Positions 8,148-16,555 are shown, counted from the stretch's first letter. The stretch: DNA of 64,000 nucleotides from an uncultured Alphaproteobacteria bacterium (GCA_905233975.1 CAJOGD010000004.1:124001-188000); one strand, 5' to 3'. Translations and numbers: made by a program. The notes: generated from the sequence alone by a model not told the origin.

Positions 8148-9875
8148 ATGAAAAAAATTTTTGTATTCATCTTTTCGGTGCTGTGCGCGGTGGGTGCGGG
8201 CGCAAAGACAGAAATTGATGTTTTGTCGGATTCTGATGCAAGTTTATATTCGCAAATTTTCACATTGCAAGATTCCGAAAAATTTTCCGCCGCGGAAAAA
8301 TTGCAACGGCAATTGTCTGACCCGATTTTGATGGGCGAAGTTTTATATCAAAAATATTTTTCCAAAACATATACGACCAAAGGTGCCGAAGCGAAATCTT
8401 GGTTGGACAAATATTTCGATATGCCGGGCGCGGCGCGTATGGAAAAATTGGCGGCCCGTAAAAAGGCGCGCGCGAAAAAGGCCGTCGTGCCGGCGATGCT
8501 GTCGGGCGGGCTTTCCATTGAAAATGCGCAATCTGAAACGTGGACCGAAAAACAATATTCGGGTGCGATTGATAAAAAAATTACAAAATTCAAAAAGGCA
8601 ATTCGCAGTGGGTCAACAAAAACCGCGCGGAATATTTTGGAAGATAAAACGTTTCGCAAAAAATTGATGGAATCTGATTATGGGCGGCTTGCGGGGCGGC
8701 TTTCGTATGTGTATTACACGAACGGCGAATTCGAACTTGCGAAAAAATGGGGATTTGTTGCGGCCGATGCGGATTCTGAATATGGGCTTTGGACGATGGG
8801 TTTGCTTTATTTCAAAGAACAAAAGTTCAAAGAAAGTGAAAAATATTTCGGTCGGATTTTGGATTTGCCCCAGATAAATAATGCAAGAAAGACCGAGGCC
8901 GCTTTTTGGGCCGGGCGCGCCGCCGATTTTAATGATGACACGTCGGCCGCACGAAAATATTGGAAGATTGCCGCCGCGCATCCGATGGCGTTCTATGGGG
9001 CGCTCGCCGCGACGATGATGGGTGATGTGCCGGAATACGAATTCTTTGAACAAGAATTTACCGATGATGATGTCGAAGAATTGCGTCGTGATAAATACGG
9101 GAAAATTGCGTTGGCGTTATTACAGGTTAATCGCAAGGATAGGGCAGAGGAGTATTTGAAATACATGATGTCGCCAAAGGTTTCTGACCGCAGTTTGCAT
9201 GCGATAAATTCCGTCGCGACGGCGTATGTTTTGCCGCGCGTTTCCATTGTGGTTTCGGGTATTATTCGCGACCGCGGTATATTGGAAATTGATGAAGATG
9301 TTATTTACACCGCACAATATCCGTTGCCGGATTGGGAACCGATGGGCGGGTGGTCGATTGATAGGGCGCTGTTGCTTGCGGTCACGAAACAGGAAAGCGG
9401 TTTCCGGCGGGGCGTTAAATCGGGTGCGGGCGCCAAGGGGGTCATGCAACTGATGCCCGGGACCGCAAAGCGTATCGCACGCGCGAACAAGGTAAAGATG
9501 TCTGATATTGATATGTCGAATCCCGAACACAATATGTTCCTTGGGCAACAGCATATTGTCGATTTGCTGATGCACCCGAATGTGAACAACAATATTATCA
9601 AGATGCTTGCGGCGTATAACGCGGGCATGGGGTCGGTGGTGAAATTTGAAAAGTCTTTTTCGACCGATGACCCGTTGCTTTATATCGAAAGTTTTCCGGC
9701 GTATGAAACGCGCGGCTATATTAAACGCGTGATGGCGAATTTGTGGCTTTATCGTGCGCGCCTGAATCAGCCGCTTACGACATTAAAGGCCTTGGCGGAT
9801 TCCGAATGGCCATTGTACAGCAGTGAAGACGAATATGTTCGCAGTGACATTGATGATATTCCGTATTCAATATAG
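8148..9875 (+). CDS. slt: Soluble lytic murein transglycosylase
   Basis: 575 residues. It cleaves the MurNAc-GlcNAc bond of peptidoglycan with formation of 1,6-anhydro ends, in the periplasm. Residues 1-19 are a signal peptide ending GAGA. The middle is a helical superhelix of TPR-like pairs (for example YGLWTMGLLYFKEQKFKESEKYF). The SLT domain begins near residue 405: LLAVTKQESGF carries the catalytic Glu, then GAKGVMQLMPGTA and AAYNAGMGSV, all family signatures. Size and order match Slt70-type enzymes. GGGGGAAT precedes the ATG. It is co-directional with nrdR and rnhB, with 9 bp to rnhB. Confidence 0.93.
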   Translation: MKKIFVFIFSVLCAVGAGAKTEIDVLSDSDASLYSQIFTLQDSEKFSAAEKLQRQLSDPILMGEVLYQKYFSKTYTTKGAEAKSWLDKYFDMPGAARMEKLAARKKARAKKAVVPAMLSGGLSIENAQSETWTEKQYSGAIDKKITKFKKAIRSGSTKTARNILEDKTFRKKLMESDYGRLAGRLSYVYYTNGEFELAKKWGFVAADADSEYGLWTMGLLYFKEQKFKESEKYFGRILDLPQINNARKTEAAFWAGRAADFNDDTSAARKYWKIAAAHPMAFYGALAATMMGDVPEYEFFEQEFTDDDVEELRRDKYGKIALALLQVNRKDRAEEYLKYMMSPKVSDRSLHAINSVATAYVLPRVSIVVSGIIRDRGILEIDEDVIYTAQYPLPDWEPMGGWSIDRALLLAVTKQESGFRRGVKSGAGAKGVMQLMPGTAKRIARANKVKMSDIDMSNPEHNMFLGQQHIVDLLMHPNVNNNIIKMLAAYNAGMGSVVKFEKSFSTDDPLLYIESFPAYETRGYIKRVMANLWLYRARLNQPLTTLKALADSEWPLYSSEDEYVRSDIDDIPYSI

Positions 9876-9884
9876 TGGTGTGAT

Positions 9885-10508
9885 ATGGTTGCGGTTGCCG
9901 ATTTTTCCATTGAAAATGAAATAGGTGCAAACTTTATTGCCGGATGTGACGAGGCCGGACGCGGTCCACTTTGTGGTCCGGTTGTTGCGGCGGCGGTGAT
10001 ATTTCCATCGCGTGATATTGAAATTCCGATCGTAATTAGGGATTCAAAAAAAATGTCCGCGGCCCAGCGTGCGGTCGCGTACGATTGGATTACGAAAAAT
10101 ACAATCTGGGCAACCGGCGAATGCAGCCCCACCGAAATCGACGAACTAAATATTTTATGGGCGTCGATGCGTGCGATGGAAAGGGCGGTGGCCGGCCTTT
10201 CGCGCGTGCCCGATATTTGTTTGATTGACGGAAATCGTGTGCCGAAAAATTTGCAGGGCAGGGCGATTGTAAAAGGTGATGCAAAATCGCTTTCCATTGC
10301 GGCGGCGTCAATAGTGGCCAAGGAAACGCGTGATAAAATTATGCATGAATTGGCAACGGAATTCCCAATGTATGGTTGGGAAAGAAACGCCGGATACCCG
10401 ACAACGGAACATTTGACGGCGATTGAAAAATATGGTATAACGGTGCACCATAGAAAAACATTTGGACCAATAAAGGAAAGGATAAAAAATGAAACTTCGG
10501 ACGATTGA
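9885..10508 (+). CDS. rnhB: Ribonuclease HII
   Basis: 207 residues, the normal size. It removes ribonucleotides from RNA-DNA hybrids and misincorporated ribonucleotides from DNA. The N-terminal motif AGCDEAGRGPLCGPVVAAAV contains the catalytic Asp-Glu pair; the second Asp lies in CLIDGNRVP and the fourth acidic residue in VKGDAKSLSIAAASIVAK. The C-terminal YPTTEHLTAIEKYG is also typical. Its last 20 bases overlap the start of pgk in another frame, so the two are probably translationally coupled. Confidence 0.96.
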   Translation: MVAVADFSIENEIGANFIAGCDEAGRGPLCGPVVAAAVIFPSRDIEIPIVIRDSKKMSAAQRAVAYDWITKNTIWATGECSPTEIDELNILWASMRAMERAVAGLSRVPDICLIDGNRVPKNLQGRAIVKGDAKSLSIAAASIVAKETRDKIMHELATEFPMYGWERNAGYPTTEHLTAIEKYGITVHHRKTFGPIKERIKNETSDD

Positions 10509-11655
10509 TGGGGTGGATTTGCGCGGGAAATATGTGTTGCTGCGCGATGATTTTAATGTGCAAATTGTTGATGGAAAAATTACCGAGGGGTTTCGTATAG
10601 AACGCAGCCAGGCCACAATCGAATTCTTGCGCAATGCGCGCGCGCGCGTGGCGATTGTGTCGCACCTTGGGCGACCAAAGGGAACGCGCGACATGAAATA
10701 TTCGCTGCGTGGGGTTGCGGAATATATGCATTTGCCGTTTGCCCCCGATTGCCTGAATCGCGATTTTATGGCGGAAATGCATGACGGCGATGTGGTACTG
10801 ATGGAAAACGTGCGGTTCTATGCAGGCGAAGAAGAAAACGATGCGGCGTTCGCCGAAAAATTGGCGGCGGGATTTGATATTTTTGTGAATGACGCGTTCG
10901 CGGTTTCGCATCGCGCGCATGCAAGTACCGTTGGCGTGACGAAATTTTTGCCGTCTTATGCGGGGTTGTTATTAACCAGTGAGATAGATAATTTAACACG
11001 TGTGATGGAAAATCCGAAGCACCCTGTGCTTTCAATCGTTGCGGGGTCCAAGGTTTCAACGAAAATCGGCGTGCTGCGCGCACTGGCGAAATTGTCGGAT
11101 ACGATTATTGTTGGTGGGGCACTTGGGACGACGTTTAATTATGCGCTTGGCGCGGCGGTTGGAAATTCGCTGTATGAACCGGACCAGAAAGAAAACGCGC
11201 TTGCGATTATGGAATATGCGCGGGAAAATAATTGTCGGTTTTTATTGCCGTTGGACAAGGGCGTTGGGCCGGTCTTTGAACCGAACGCGCCGCGTACAAA
11301 TAAAGATGTTGATGATATTGCGCCGGACGATGTGATTATTGACGGTGGTCCGAAAACCGCGGCGCGCGACGCAACGGAAATAGGGCGCGCGGCAACGGTG
11401 ATTTGGAACGGAACGGTTGGCATGGCGGAGTGGCAACCGACGTGGTCGCTTGGGTCGTTTGCGATTGCGCGCGCGATTGCCGATAATACGCGCAGTGGTA
11501 AACTTGAAAGTGTTGTCGGTGGCGGCGATACGGTTGCGGCCCTGGACGCGTGCGGCGTGATGGGCGACATAACGTATGTTTCGACCGGCGGTGGTGCATT
11601 TTTGGAATTTATCGAAGGCCGCGAATTACCCGGAATAGAAGTGTTGAAGCGTTAG
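10489..11655 (+). CDS. pgk: Phosphoglycerate kinase
   Basis: 388 residues, the full family length. It converts 1,3-bisphosphoglycerate and ADP to 3-phosphoglycerate and ATP in glycolysis. Seen in order: LRDDFNVQI (an RxDxN motif close to the usual RVDLNVP), SHLGRPKG, MENVRFYAGEE, FVNDAFAVSHRAHAST, the N/C hinge VAGSKVSTK, the nucleotide loop IIDGGPKTA, WNGTVGMAE and VVGGGDTVAAL. AAAGGAT precedes the ATG, within rnhB. A good terminator follows the stop. This and tpiA (35848) are the glycolytic genes in the window; they are not clustered together. Confidence 0.97.
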   Translation: MKLRTIDGVDLRGKYVLLRDDFNVQIVDGKITEGFRIERSQATIEFLRNARARVAIVSHLGRPKGTRDMKYSLRGVAEYMHLPFAPDCLNRDFMAEMHDGDVVLMENVRFYAGEEENDAAFAEKLAAGFDIFVNDAFAVSHRAHASTVGVTKFLPSYAGLLLTSEIDNLTRVMENPKHPVLSIVAGSKVSTKIGVLRALAKLSDTIIVGGALGTTFNYALGAAVGNSLYEPDQKENALAIMEYARENNCRFLLPLDKGVGPVFEPNAPRTNKDVDDIAPDDVIIDGGPKTAARDATEIGRAATVIWNGTVGMAEWQPTWSLGSFAIARAIADNTRSGKLESVVGGGDTVAALDACGVMGDITYVSTGGGAFLEFIEGRELPGIEVLKR

Positions 11656-11658
11656 TGA

Positions 11659-11686
11659 AAAACGGTTGCGAATGCAACCGTTTTTT
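11659..11686 (+). terminator. Rho-independent terminator after pgk
   Basis: CGGTTGC-GAAT-GCAACCG followed by six T, directly after the pgk stop codon. Confidence 0.9.
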
Positions 11687-11688
11687 GT

Positions 11689-11812
11689 CGTCATACCGGC
11701 GAAAGCCGGTATCTCCGCGGGGTTGCAGAGTGCAAAGTCCCCTTCGCTGGCGAAGGGGACTTTTAGTCCACGACGGTAACGACAAGACCCCGCTTTTCAG
11801 CGGGGTGACGGT
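11689..11812. repeat. REP-like palindromic repeat cluster
   Basis: Nested palindromes ATACCGGCGAAAGCCGGTAT, GTCCCCTTCGCTGGCGAAGGGGAC and ACCCCGCTTTTCAGCGGGGT, bounded by GTCAT and GTGAC. It is the same family as copies near 6090, 14590, 15940, 16430, 48825 and 50190. It lies between pgk and a convergent gene, with no coding content. Confidence 0.8.
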
Positions 11813-11840
11813 TATCTGGAACTTTTCGGAAATTGTGGGG

Positions 11841-12584
11841 TTAATAATTCCACCCGCCCATGCGGTTATTGTTTTGATTGCGTTGTGAACTTTTGAACAC
11901 ATTAACCTGTTGATATAAATATGTTGCGCAACTTGTTAAATCTGTTTTGCTTTGTAAAGTGCGGTTCATGTTAGACAATAATACTCTATTATTGTTGCAT
12001 TTACAGTCATCTTGTTGTTTGTTATTTCCGGTGCCGGTTGTGCACATTTGGTAATTATTTATAATCGTCCAATCTTTTTCCAATTGTTTGCGGGCGTTGC
12101 TAAGGTCGGTATCTGCGGCCGTTTGAATCTTTTGTAAATTGCCCATTAGACAATCAAAGACCTTGTCATATTCAACAAAAGAACAATCATTTGCATTGGC
12201 CAGGCCGTTACTATTCGAACTTGATCCACCCGATGATGATCCGGACGATGAAGATGTGTTGCCGGTAAGGACTTCGATTTTACTGGTCAATACGGCCTTT
12301 TCAAGTTGTGTTTTAAAACGTTTGATAACCGCATTCAGGTCGTCGTATTGCTGTTTCAACTGTTGCACCATGACCGTCGTTTTAAGTGCGATAATGTCGT
12401 TCATTTCCGTTGCGCGTCCAACGTCGGTCGGGTTTGTTGCATCACCGATATTGTATGAATGCACACTGCACAGTGCAATCGCAGGCGAGAAATATGGGCA
12501 ATCTTCGGTTGCATGCGTTGCGACCGGCAACGCGCAAAGAATTGCACCAACAACAATATTAAAGATTTTCATTTTCGTTTTCAT
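11841..12584 (-). CDS. Secreted protein of unknown function, paired with the 634-aa protein
   Basis: 247 residues, no family recognised. The N-terminus MKTKMKIFNIVVGAILCALPVATHA is a clear signal peptide, so the protein is exported. Residues about 65-110 are predicted to be a long amphipathic helix or coiled coil (QQLKQQYDDLNAVIKRFKTQLEKA). A Ser/Gly linker follows (SSSSGSSSGGSSS), then a domain with several Cys (NDCSF, DCLMG, MCTTG, DDCKC, SCATYLY) that probably form disulfides. The start lies 6 bp after the stop of the upstream secreted gene, so the two form an operon and may act together. A VirB5/TrbJ-like role in secretion is imaginable from the shape but not supported by a motif. Confidence 0.8.
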   Translation of the reverse strand: MKTKMKIFNIVVGAILCALPVATHATEDCPYFSPAIALCSVHSYNIGDATNPTDVGRATEMNDIIALKTTVMVQQLKQQYDDLNAVIKRFKTQLEKAVLTSKIEVLTGNTSSSSGSSSGGSSSNSNGLANANDCSFVEYDKVFDCLMGNLQKIQTAADTDLSNARKQLEKDWTIINNYQMCTTGTGNNKQQDDCKCNNNRVLLSNMNRTLQSKTDLTSCATYLYQQVNVFKSSQRNQNNNRMGGWNY

Positions 12585-12590
12585 TTGTCT

Positions 12591-14495
12591 TTACTTACTC
12601 ACACAAGTTCCCTTTGCTGTAGGATCTGTTGCGAACTGCCATCTACATTTATTATCAGATTCCGCAGTACACGAAAACATACTATCATAAGAAGCACAAG
12701 GTTTGGGCGATGAAGTCGTGGGATTTGATAATGTTATACTTGATGTCTTGATAGGTGTAATACTTATGGGCATCATGTTGCTTGGTATGCACCGGGTGCC
12801 GTTCCAATCACAATCATAGGATGCATTTTTGCAATCGTTTTTATTAGTATAATCACTACAGAATAACCGTTTAGCATTCTGACGTAAACTTTCCGTATCA
12901 CTATTCGATGAACCGCCGCCGTCAAGTCTTGAAAAATCTTTGTCATCGTCAAAACACAATCTGTTTGCCGCGGAACCACTGGTGGTGATTGATGGCAATT
13001 TTTTTGTTTTGGACGCATTTAGTAATTGTTTATAACGATTCGGGTCGTCCTTGGTCACGTTACAGAATTTTGCACCACAATCTTCCAATACATTAAAGTC
13101 TTGACCGGTTGGTGTGCGGCATGCATTGTATGAATCTTGGGAAATAAGGTCGTGCAAAGTGTCTATATCGACCGATGTTTTTTTACGACGCCCGCGGAAT
13201 ATCGAAACGTTATCAATCGCATCCGATGCACATGCAACCTGGGTCGTGCCGGTTATGCCAGAATTCGCGTCAATCCATTCGTGCCAAACATCTTCTTTGT
13301 TGCCGACGGTTCCAACAAGGCGACAATGCGGTTGATCTTTTGCAACCTTGCCATTTTCTGTCCGAACATGCCAATAGCAATTTGTTCCTTTGTTGTTGTT
13401 ATCTGTGGTATTACATGCACAAATACCTTCGCCTCTATCGGTGTTGTTTTGTTGCCCAGATGAACATGTGTCGCACAAATATTTCCCCCATATGTTGCAT
13501 GAATCACTTAACAGCATAATCGTATCGCTGACGTCAATCCCCAATGTCATGGCCAAAACCAACGCGTCATACATGTTGTCCAAAACTTCTTCGTACGGGT
13601 CAAAGAATTCGTTTGCCATGTCTTTAAATTTTTTCACGCGCTTTGGGCCGGTGCATTGTGATACAGACGGGTCGCAACCCGCGTATTCGATAATCGCGTC
13701 CAAAGTTTGTTTTAATTCTTTCATTTTAAGTGTCGCGTCTTCGATTGCGGTTTCGATTTGCCCGCCCATCTGTTCGCGAACAAGTATATCCGCACTGATG
13801 CCATTTTTCGCGGCCAGTTGTTCCGCAACACCAAGCCCCTCCAGGCCCGCAATCACCGCGCCGGTTTCGCCGGTTGATGTTTGCGAATAATTGTTTGTGG
13901 CGGATTGTGCCTCCAGCGCGCTTTGAATCTGGGCGTTTTGCGATTCCGCGGCGGCGGCCATTTGCTCTTGCATTGCGTTCATGGATTCCGCCATTTGTTG
14001 TTGCATTTGCGCCATCTGCATTTGCATTTGTTGCATTTGTGCGCTGCTTTGTTCGGCGGCGGCCGCGCTGGCCTCTGCCTGGGCACGTGCGATTTCAACG
14101 GCGTTTTGTTGCTGTTGCACTTTGGCGGTCGATTGCGCCACAACCTGGGCCGTTATGTATTGAATAAGGTCGTTGCCGTATTGCTTGCAATTTTGATTCG
14201 AATTGACACAGCCCGCAACAATGCCACTTGCCACGCCCGCATCAACGCATCCACCCGACGCGCATTTCGGCGATGCGCACCGCAACACGACCGCGTTACA
14301 GTTTCCAAAATTCGCCTCTGGCGCAGACATGCCGGCGCGTGCGTTCATCAAACTGTTCCACTGGTTATTGTTCGTGGCGCCGGTGCCGTTGTAAGCGGTC
14401 AGGTTAGACCCCGCCGTCGTCGCGACATTCGCCACCGCCGGCGAAACAATCGCCGCAAAAAACGCCCCGAATAAAAGGTTTGAATAGAACTTCAT
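12591..14495 (-). CDS. Large secreted Cys-containing coiled-coil protein
   Basis: 634 residues, no family recognised. Signal peptide MKFYSNLLFGAFFAAIVSPAVA. Residues about 60-105 carry a Cys cluster (GNCNAVVLRC, KCASGGC, AGCVNSNQNC). About 120-200 is a Gln/Met/Ala-rich coiled coil with a repeated MQQMQMQMAQMQ pattern. The C-terminal half is Cys-rich with spacing such as CDTCSSG, CACN and CSDYTNKNDC, plus a WNGTRC segment, suggesting small disulfide-bonded subdomains. It is the first gene of a two-gene operon with 11841..12584. Location is periplasm or surface; role unknown. The composition recalls the giant Cys proteins at 26915, 29500 and 46436, but the motif CMDxFC is missing here, so I do not group them. 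Confidence 0.82.
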   Translation of the reverse strand: MKFYSNLLFGAFFAAIVSPAVANVATTAGSNLTAYNGTGATNNNQWNSLMNARAGMSAPEANFGNCNAVVLRCASPKCASGGCVDAGVASGIVAGCVNSNQNCKQYGNDLIQYITAQVVAQSTAKVQQQQNAVEIARAQAEASAAAAEQSSAQMQQMQMQMAQMQQQMAESMNAMQEQMAAAAESQNAQIQSALEAQSATNNYSQTSTGETGAVIAGLEGLGVAEQLAAKNGISADILVREQMGGQIETAIEDATLKMKELKQTLDAIIEYAGCDPSVSQCTGPKRVKKFKDMANEFFDPYEEVLDNMYDALVLAMTLGIDVSDTIMLLSDSCNIWGKYLCDTCSSGQQNNTDRGEGICACNTTDNNNKGTNCYWHVRTENGKVAKDQPHCRLVGTVGNKEDVWHEWIDANSGITGTTQVACASDAIDNVSIFRGRRKKTSVDIDTLHDLISQDSYNACRTPTGQDFNVLEDCGAKFCNVTKDDPNRYKQLLNASKTKKLPSITTSGSAANRLCFDDDKDFSRLDGGGSSNSDTESLRQNAKRLFCSDYTNKNDCKNASYDCDWNGTRCIPSNMMPISITPIKTSSITLSNPTTSSPKPCASYDSMFSCTAESDNKCRWQFATDPTAKGTCVSK

Positions 14496-14588
14496 CTCTC
14501 TCTGCGATAGTGTATTGTATCATATTTTTGCACAAAGGGAAAGGGAAAAAGTGATCCGTCCCGTCATCGCGTTGCGCCCGTTTTTTGT

Positions 14589-14680
14589 CGTCATACCGCC
14601 GAAAATTTGTATGTGAGAACAAGCGTAAGCGAAGTTCAAACAACTACAAATTTGCGCGCAGGCTGCAAGCCGAGCGAAAC
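14589..14680. repeat. 92-bp dispersed repeat, copy 1
   Basis: The copy matches 48825..48916 with three differences in 92 bases. It starts CGTCATACCGCCGAAAATTTG and contains the 9-bp inverted ends AAATTTGTA (14603) and TACAAATTT (14645), then a small hairpin AGGCTG-YAAGCC. Both copies lie just downstream (3') of a family gene, this one after the gene at 14792..15913. Confidence 0.85.
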
Positions 14681-14780
14681 CGGTATCTCGTCAGGTATGC
14701 AGAGAGCAAAGTTCTCCTCCTGTGGAGGAGTACGGCGTGGAACGCCGGGCCCGATACCGCGGGGTGACGAGAGTAAAAAT
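14681..14780. repeat. REP-like palindromes next to the 92-bp repeat
   Basis: Pieces of the GTCATACCG...CGGTATC family, including CCTCCTGTGGAGG and an ACCGCGGGGTGACG end. Together with copy 1 of the 92-bp element this fills the gap between the 634-aa gene and gene B; I see no gene in it. Confidence 0.65.
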
Positions 14781-14791
14781 GCGGTATGACG

Positions 14792-15913
14792 TTATTGATT
14801 CTGGGGGATATAGACGTTTTCGTTATATGTTGTTTCGGTCCAATCTTCTTCCGCCGGTGTGGCAAGCGGATACCAAACCGTAACAGGTGTCCCGTTTGCA
14901 TATTGGTCAGCAAGCCATTGTTTCCATTCGGCAACAGTTTTTTCCCCTTCTATACGCATCCATAAAGTATGAGCAGTGTGTGCAGTTGAACCAATAGAAA
15001 AACTGTTAGCTATTTTAGGAGTCGCGATTGCTGAGGACCTAGGCGCCTTAATCAAATAGTTACTTATTCCAATAGCTGGCCCTTCCGACCCCACCGACAA
15101 GTTGTCCTGTATTGCACCGACATTCCAAAAAGTTGTGGCGCCATCCATTACATAGGTAGGGTTTGTTTGTAGGGTCCAACTTTCCGTTCCGTTCAAAACC
15201 TTTACCCCAACGCGTCTTGTTATTTTATGTGTTGTTGCGTCGAATGAATCGGCATAGTCACCGACTTTGCGTAATACCATATCACCCTGGCGATAGAAAA
15301 CGGGATAAATCGGATTCGTTGGTGTTGGTGTGCCGTCTTGGGTGGCGGTACCAGTTGCCGAAATGTAAGGCTGCGCGGATTCTTCGTAAGTATTATGTAT
15401 CGTATAAAGCCAACAAAGATTGGACACCGGATCGCGGTTATCTTCCCTACATACGAATTCGCTATCAAGACCATTCTTTAATGCCGCGTTAAAGGTTTTT
15501 GCATCGATAAGGTTGTCGCTTTGGTCGGTGTATGTGCCGGTTGTTTGATAAATTCCCTTTCGGCCGATACCGCCCGGTTGGCCCGTATATGTGACCGCGG
15601 TGTGGTCGTTAAACGGGTCTATGTCGTCCTGTTTCTGATTTAATTTTGTATTAACACCCCCAACCATGGGCAGTGATGTGTCGGACGTGCTGGACCCCAA
15701 ATCAGATTTGACCGCGCGTTTTTGCACCGTTCCGGCCGAATCGGTGTATTCCATGGCCTTGTTAGTGTCCGCGCCGAATTTGTTTTGACGCGTGTCCAAT
15801 TCGTGCGTCACGTATTTCAACGACGTTGCGGTTTTGCGGTCCGCCGCTTCTTCCGCCACCGCCGGCACCACCGCCACCAACAACCCGAACAACAAAAACT
15901 TTTTCAATTGCAT
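14792..15913 (-). CDS. Secreted variable-module protein, member B (phage-tail-like C-terminus)
   Basis: 373 residues. Signal peptide MQLKKFLLFGLLVAVVPAVA. Residues 21-170 are the family module, almost the same as in the genes at 4525 and 50162 (AADRKTATSLKYV, SLPMVGGVNTKL, DHTAVTYTGQPG, DNLIDAKTFNAALK, SNLCWLYTIHN). Residues about 180-365 are unrelated to A and C and resemble tail-fibre or baseplate-associated segments of Gram-positive phages: DGTPTPTNPI, GDMVLRKVGDYADS, KITRRVG, NGTPVTVWYPLATP. The tail VYIPQNQ is shared. GGAGAGCGAT gives a ribosome-binding site. The resemblance is from memory of such sequences and needs a profile search. Long structured leader upstream; 92-bp repeat downstream. 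Confidence 0.85.
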   Translation of the reverse strand: MQLKKFLLFGLLVAVVPAVAEEAADRKTATSLKYVTHELDTRQNKFGADTNKAMEYTDSAGTVQKRAVKSDLGSSTSDTSLPMVGGVNTKLNQKQDDIDPFNDHTAVTYTGQPGGIGRKGIYQTTGTYTDQSDNLIDAKTFNAALKNGLDSEFVCREDNRDPVSNLCWLYTIHNTYEESAQPYISATGTATQDGTPTPTNPIYPVFYRQGDMVLRKVGDYADSFDATTHKITRRVGVKVLNGTESWTLQTNPTYVMDGATTFWNVGAIQDNLSVGSEGPAIGISNYLIKAPRSSAIATPKIANSFSIGSTAHTAHTLWMRIEGEKTVAEWKQWLADQYANGTPVTVWYPLATPAEEDWTETTYNENVYIPQNQ

Positions 15914-15937
15914 ATCGCTCTCCTTTTCTTTTTTTCC

Positions 15938-16075
15938 ACGTCATACCGCCGAAAGGCGGTATCTCCTCAGGCTTTCCTGAGAATTAACTCTCTGCCGGTC
16001 CGACGGGATTCCGGTTCCTGTCTCGCCGTAGCCTTGGCGTAGGCGGATTCGCCGGAATGACGGCTTTCTATCCGT
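15938..16075. repeat. REP-like repeat within leader of gene B
   Basis: Palindrome ATACCGCCGAAAGGCGGTAT, then CTCAGGCTTTCCTGAG, then CCGGAAT...ATTCCGG interrupted by a CGCCGTAGCC...GGCGGA insert. The same block without the insert lies at 50188..50282, in the same position before gene C. Confidence 0.8.
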
Positions 16076-16094
16076 CTTCGCTATTGCTCCGTCG

Positions 16095-16343
16095 CGGTTC
16101 GTTTATTTGCGCACAAATAAACGAAAAACACCGCATGCGAATTTACGGTATCGGGGTGTTAGAACATCATACAAAGTAATGATCCCCATGGACTTCCTAT
16201 ATACTCCATAGGCACCCCGAAGAAACGGGGTATGTCAGGATAACGGCACAAAATATCGGAAATTTTGTGGATTACGACATAATGTGCCGACTTTGTACAA
16301 GGCGTTCTACTGCCCCGAACCAGATTCCCATCTGATTCGGTTT
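16095..16343 (-). ncRNA. Structured leader RNA of gene B (candidate attenuator)
   Basis: This is homologous to leader A on the opposite strand. Read 5' to 3' on the minus strand: first hairpin CAGAT-GGGA-ATCTG; the 51-nt block identical to leader A (plus positions 16240-16290); CCCCG with CGGGG, where TCGGGGTG (16213-16220) can instead pair with CACCCCGA (16151-16158); an internal TATGGA/TCCATG hairpin with loop GTATATAGGAAG; ATCAT/ATGAT; then ACCGTA/TGCGGT followed by GTTTTTCG, a terminator-like hairpin; then a 12-bp perfect hairpin TTCGTTTATTTG/CAAATAAACGAA at 16098-16125. Base changes relative to leader A preserve pairing in the first hairpin. The biochemical role is unknown. Confidence 0.6.
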
Positions 16344-16344
16344 T

Positions 16345-16374
16345 ATTCTATCAAAATTTGATGATTTCGGTCAA
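16345..16374 (-). promoter_or_regulatory. Promoter of leader B
   Basis: On the minus strand TTGACC, 18-bp spacer, TAGAAT. The transcript would carry about 430 nt of leader before the ATG at 15913. Confidence 0.75.
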
Positions 16375-16385
16375 GGAGATATTTG

Positions 16386-16548
16386 AGTAATAGTGGTTAG
16401 TGTAAGTGGTTAGTGAGGGGCGCGAACAAAGACGTCATGCCGCCGCAAGGCGGTATCTAGTGGTTTCAACTGTGACGACGAGACCCCGCGTGAAATCACC
16501 CAACGCTATGCGTTTTTTGTGGGACCCGATACCGCGGGGTGACGTCAC
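16386..16548. repeat. TTAGTG-type repeat plus REP-like palindromes
   Basis: TAGTGGTTAGTGTAAGTGG at 16390, then GTCATGCCGCCGCAAGGCGGTATC and a long palindrome ending ACCGCGGGGTGACG. It separates leader B from the convergent-side end of the OmpA-family gene. No coding content. Confidence 0.7.
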
Positions 16549-16555
16549 TGTCCAC

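Noticed and set aside
14580-14790. CRISPR array
   Set aside because: Repeats are palindromic, few and irregularly spaced, with no unique spacers of constant length and no cas genes.
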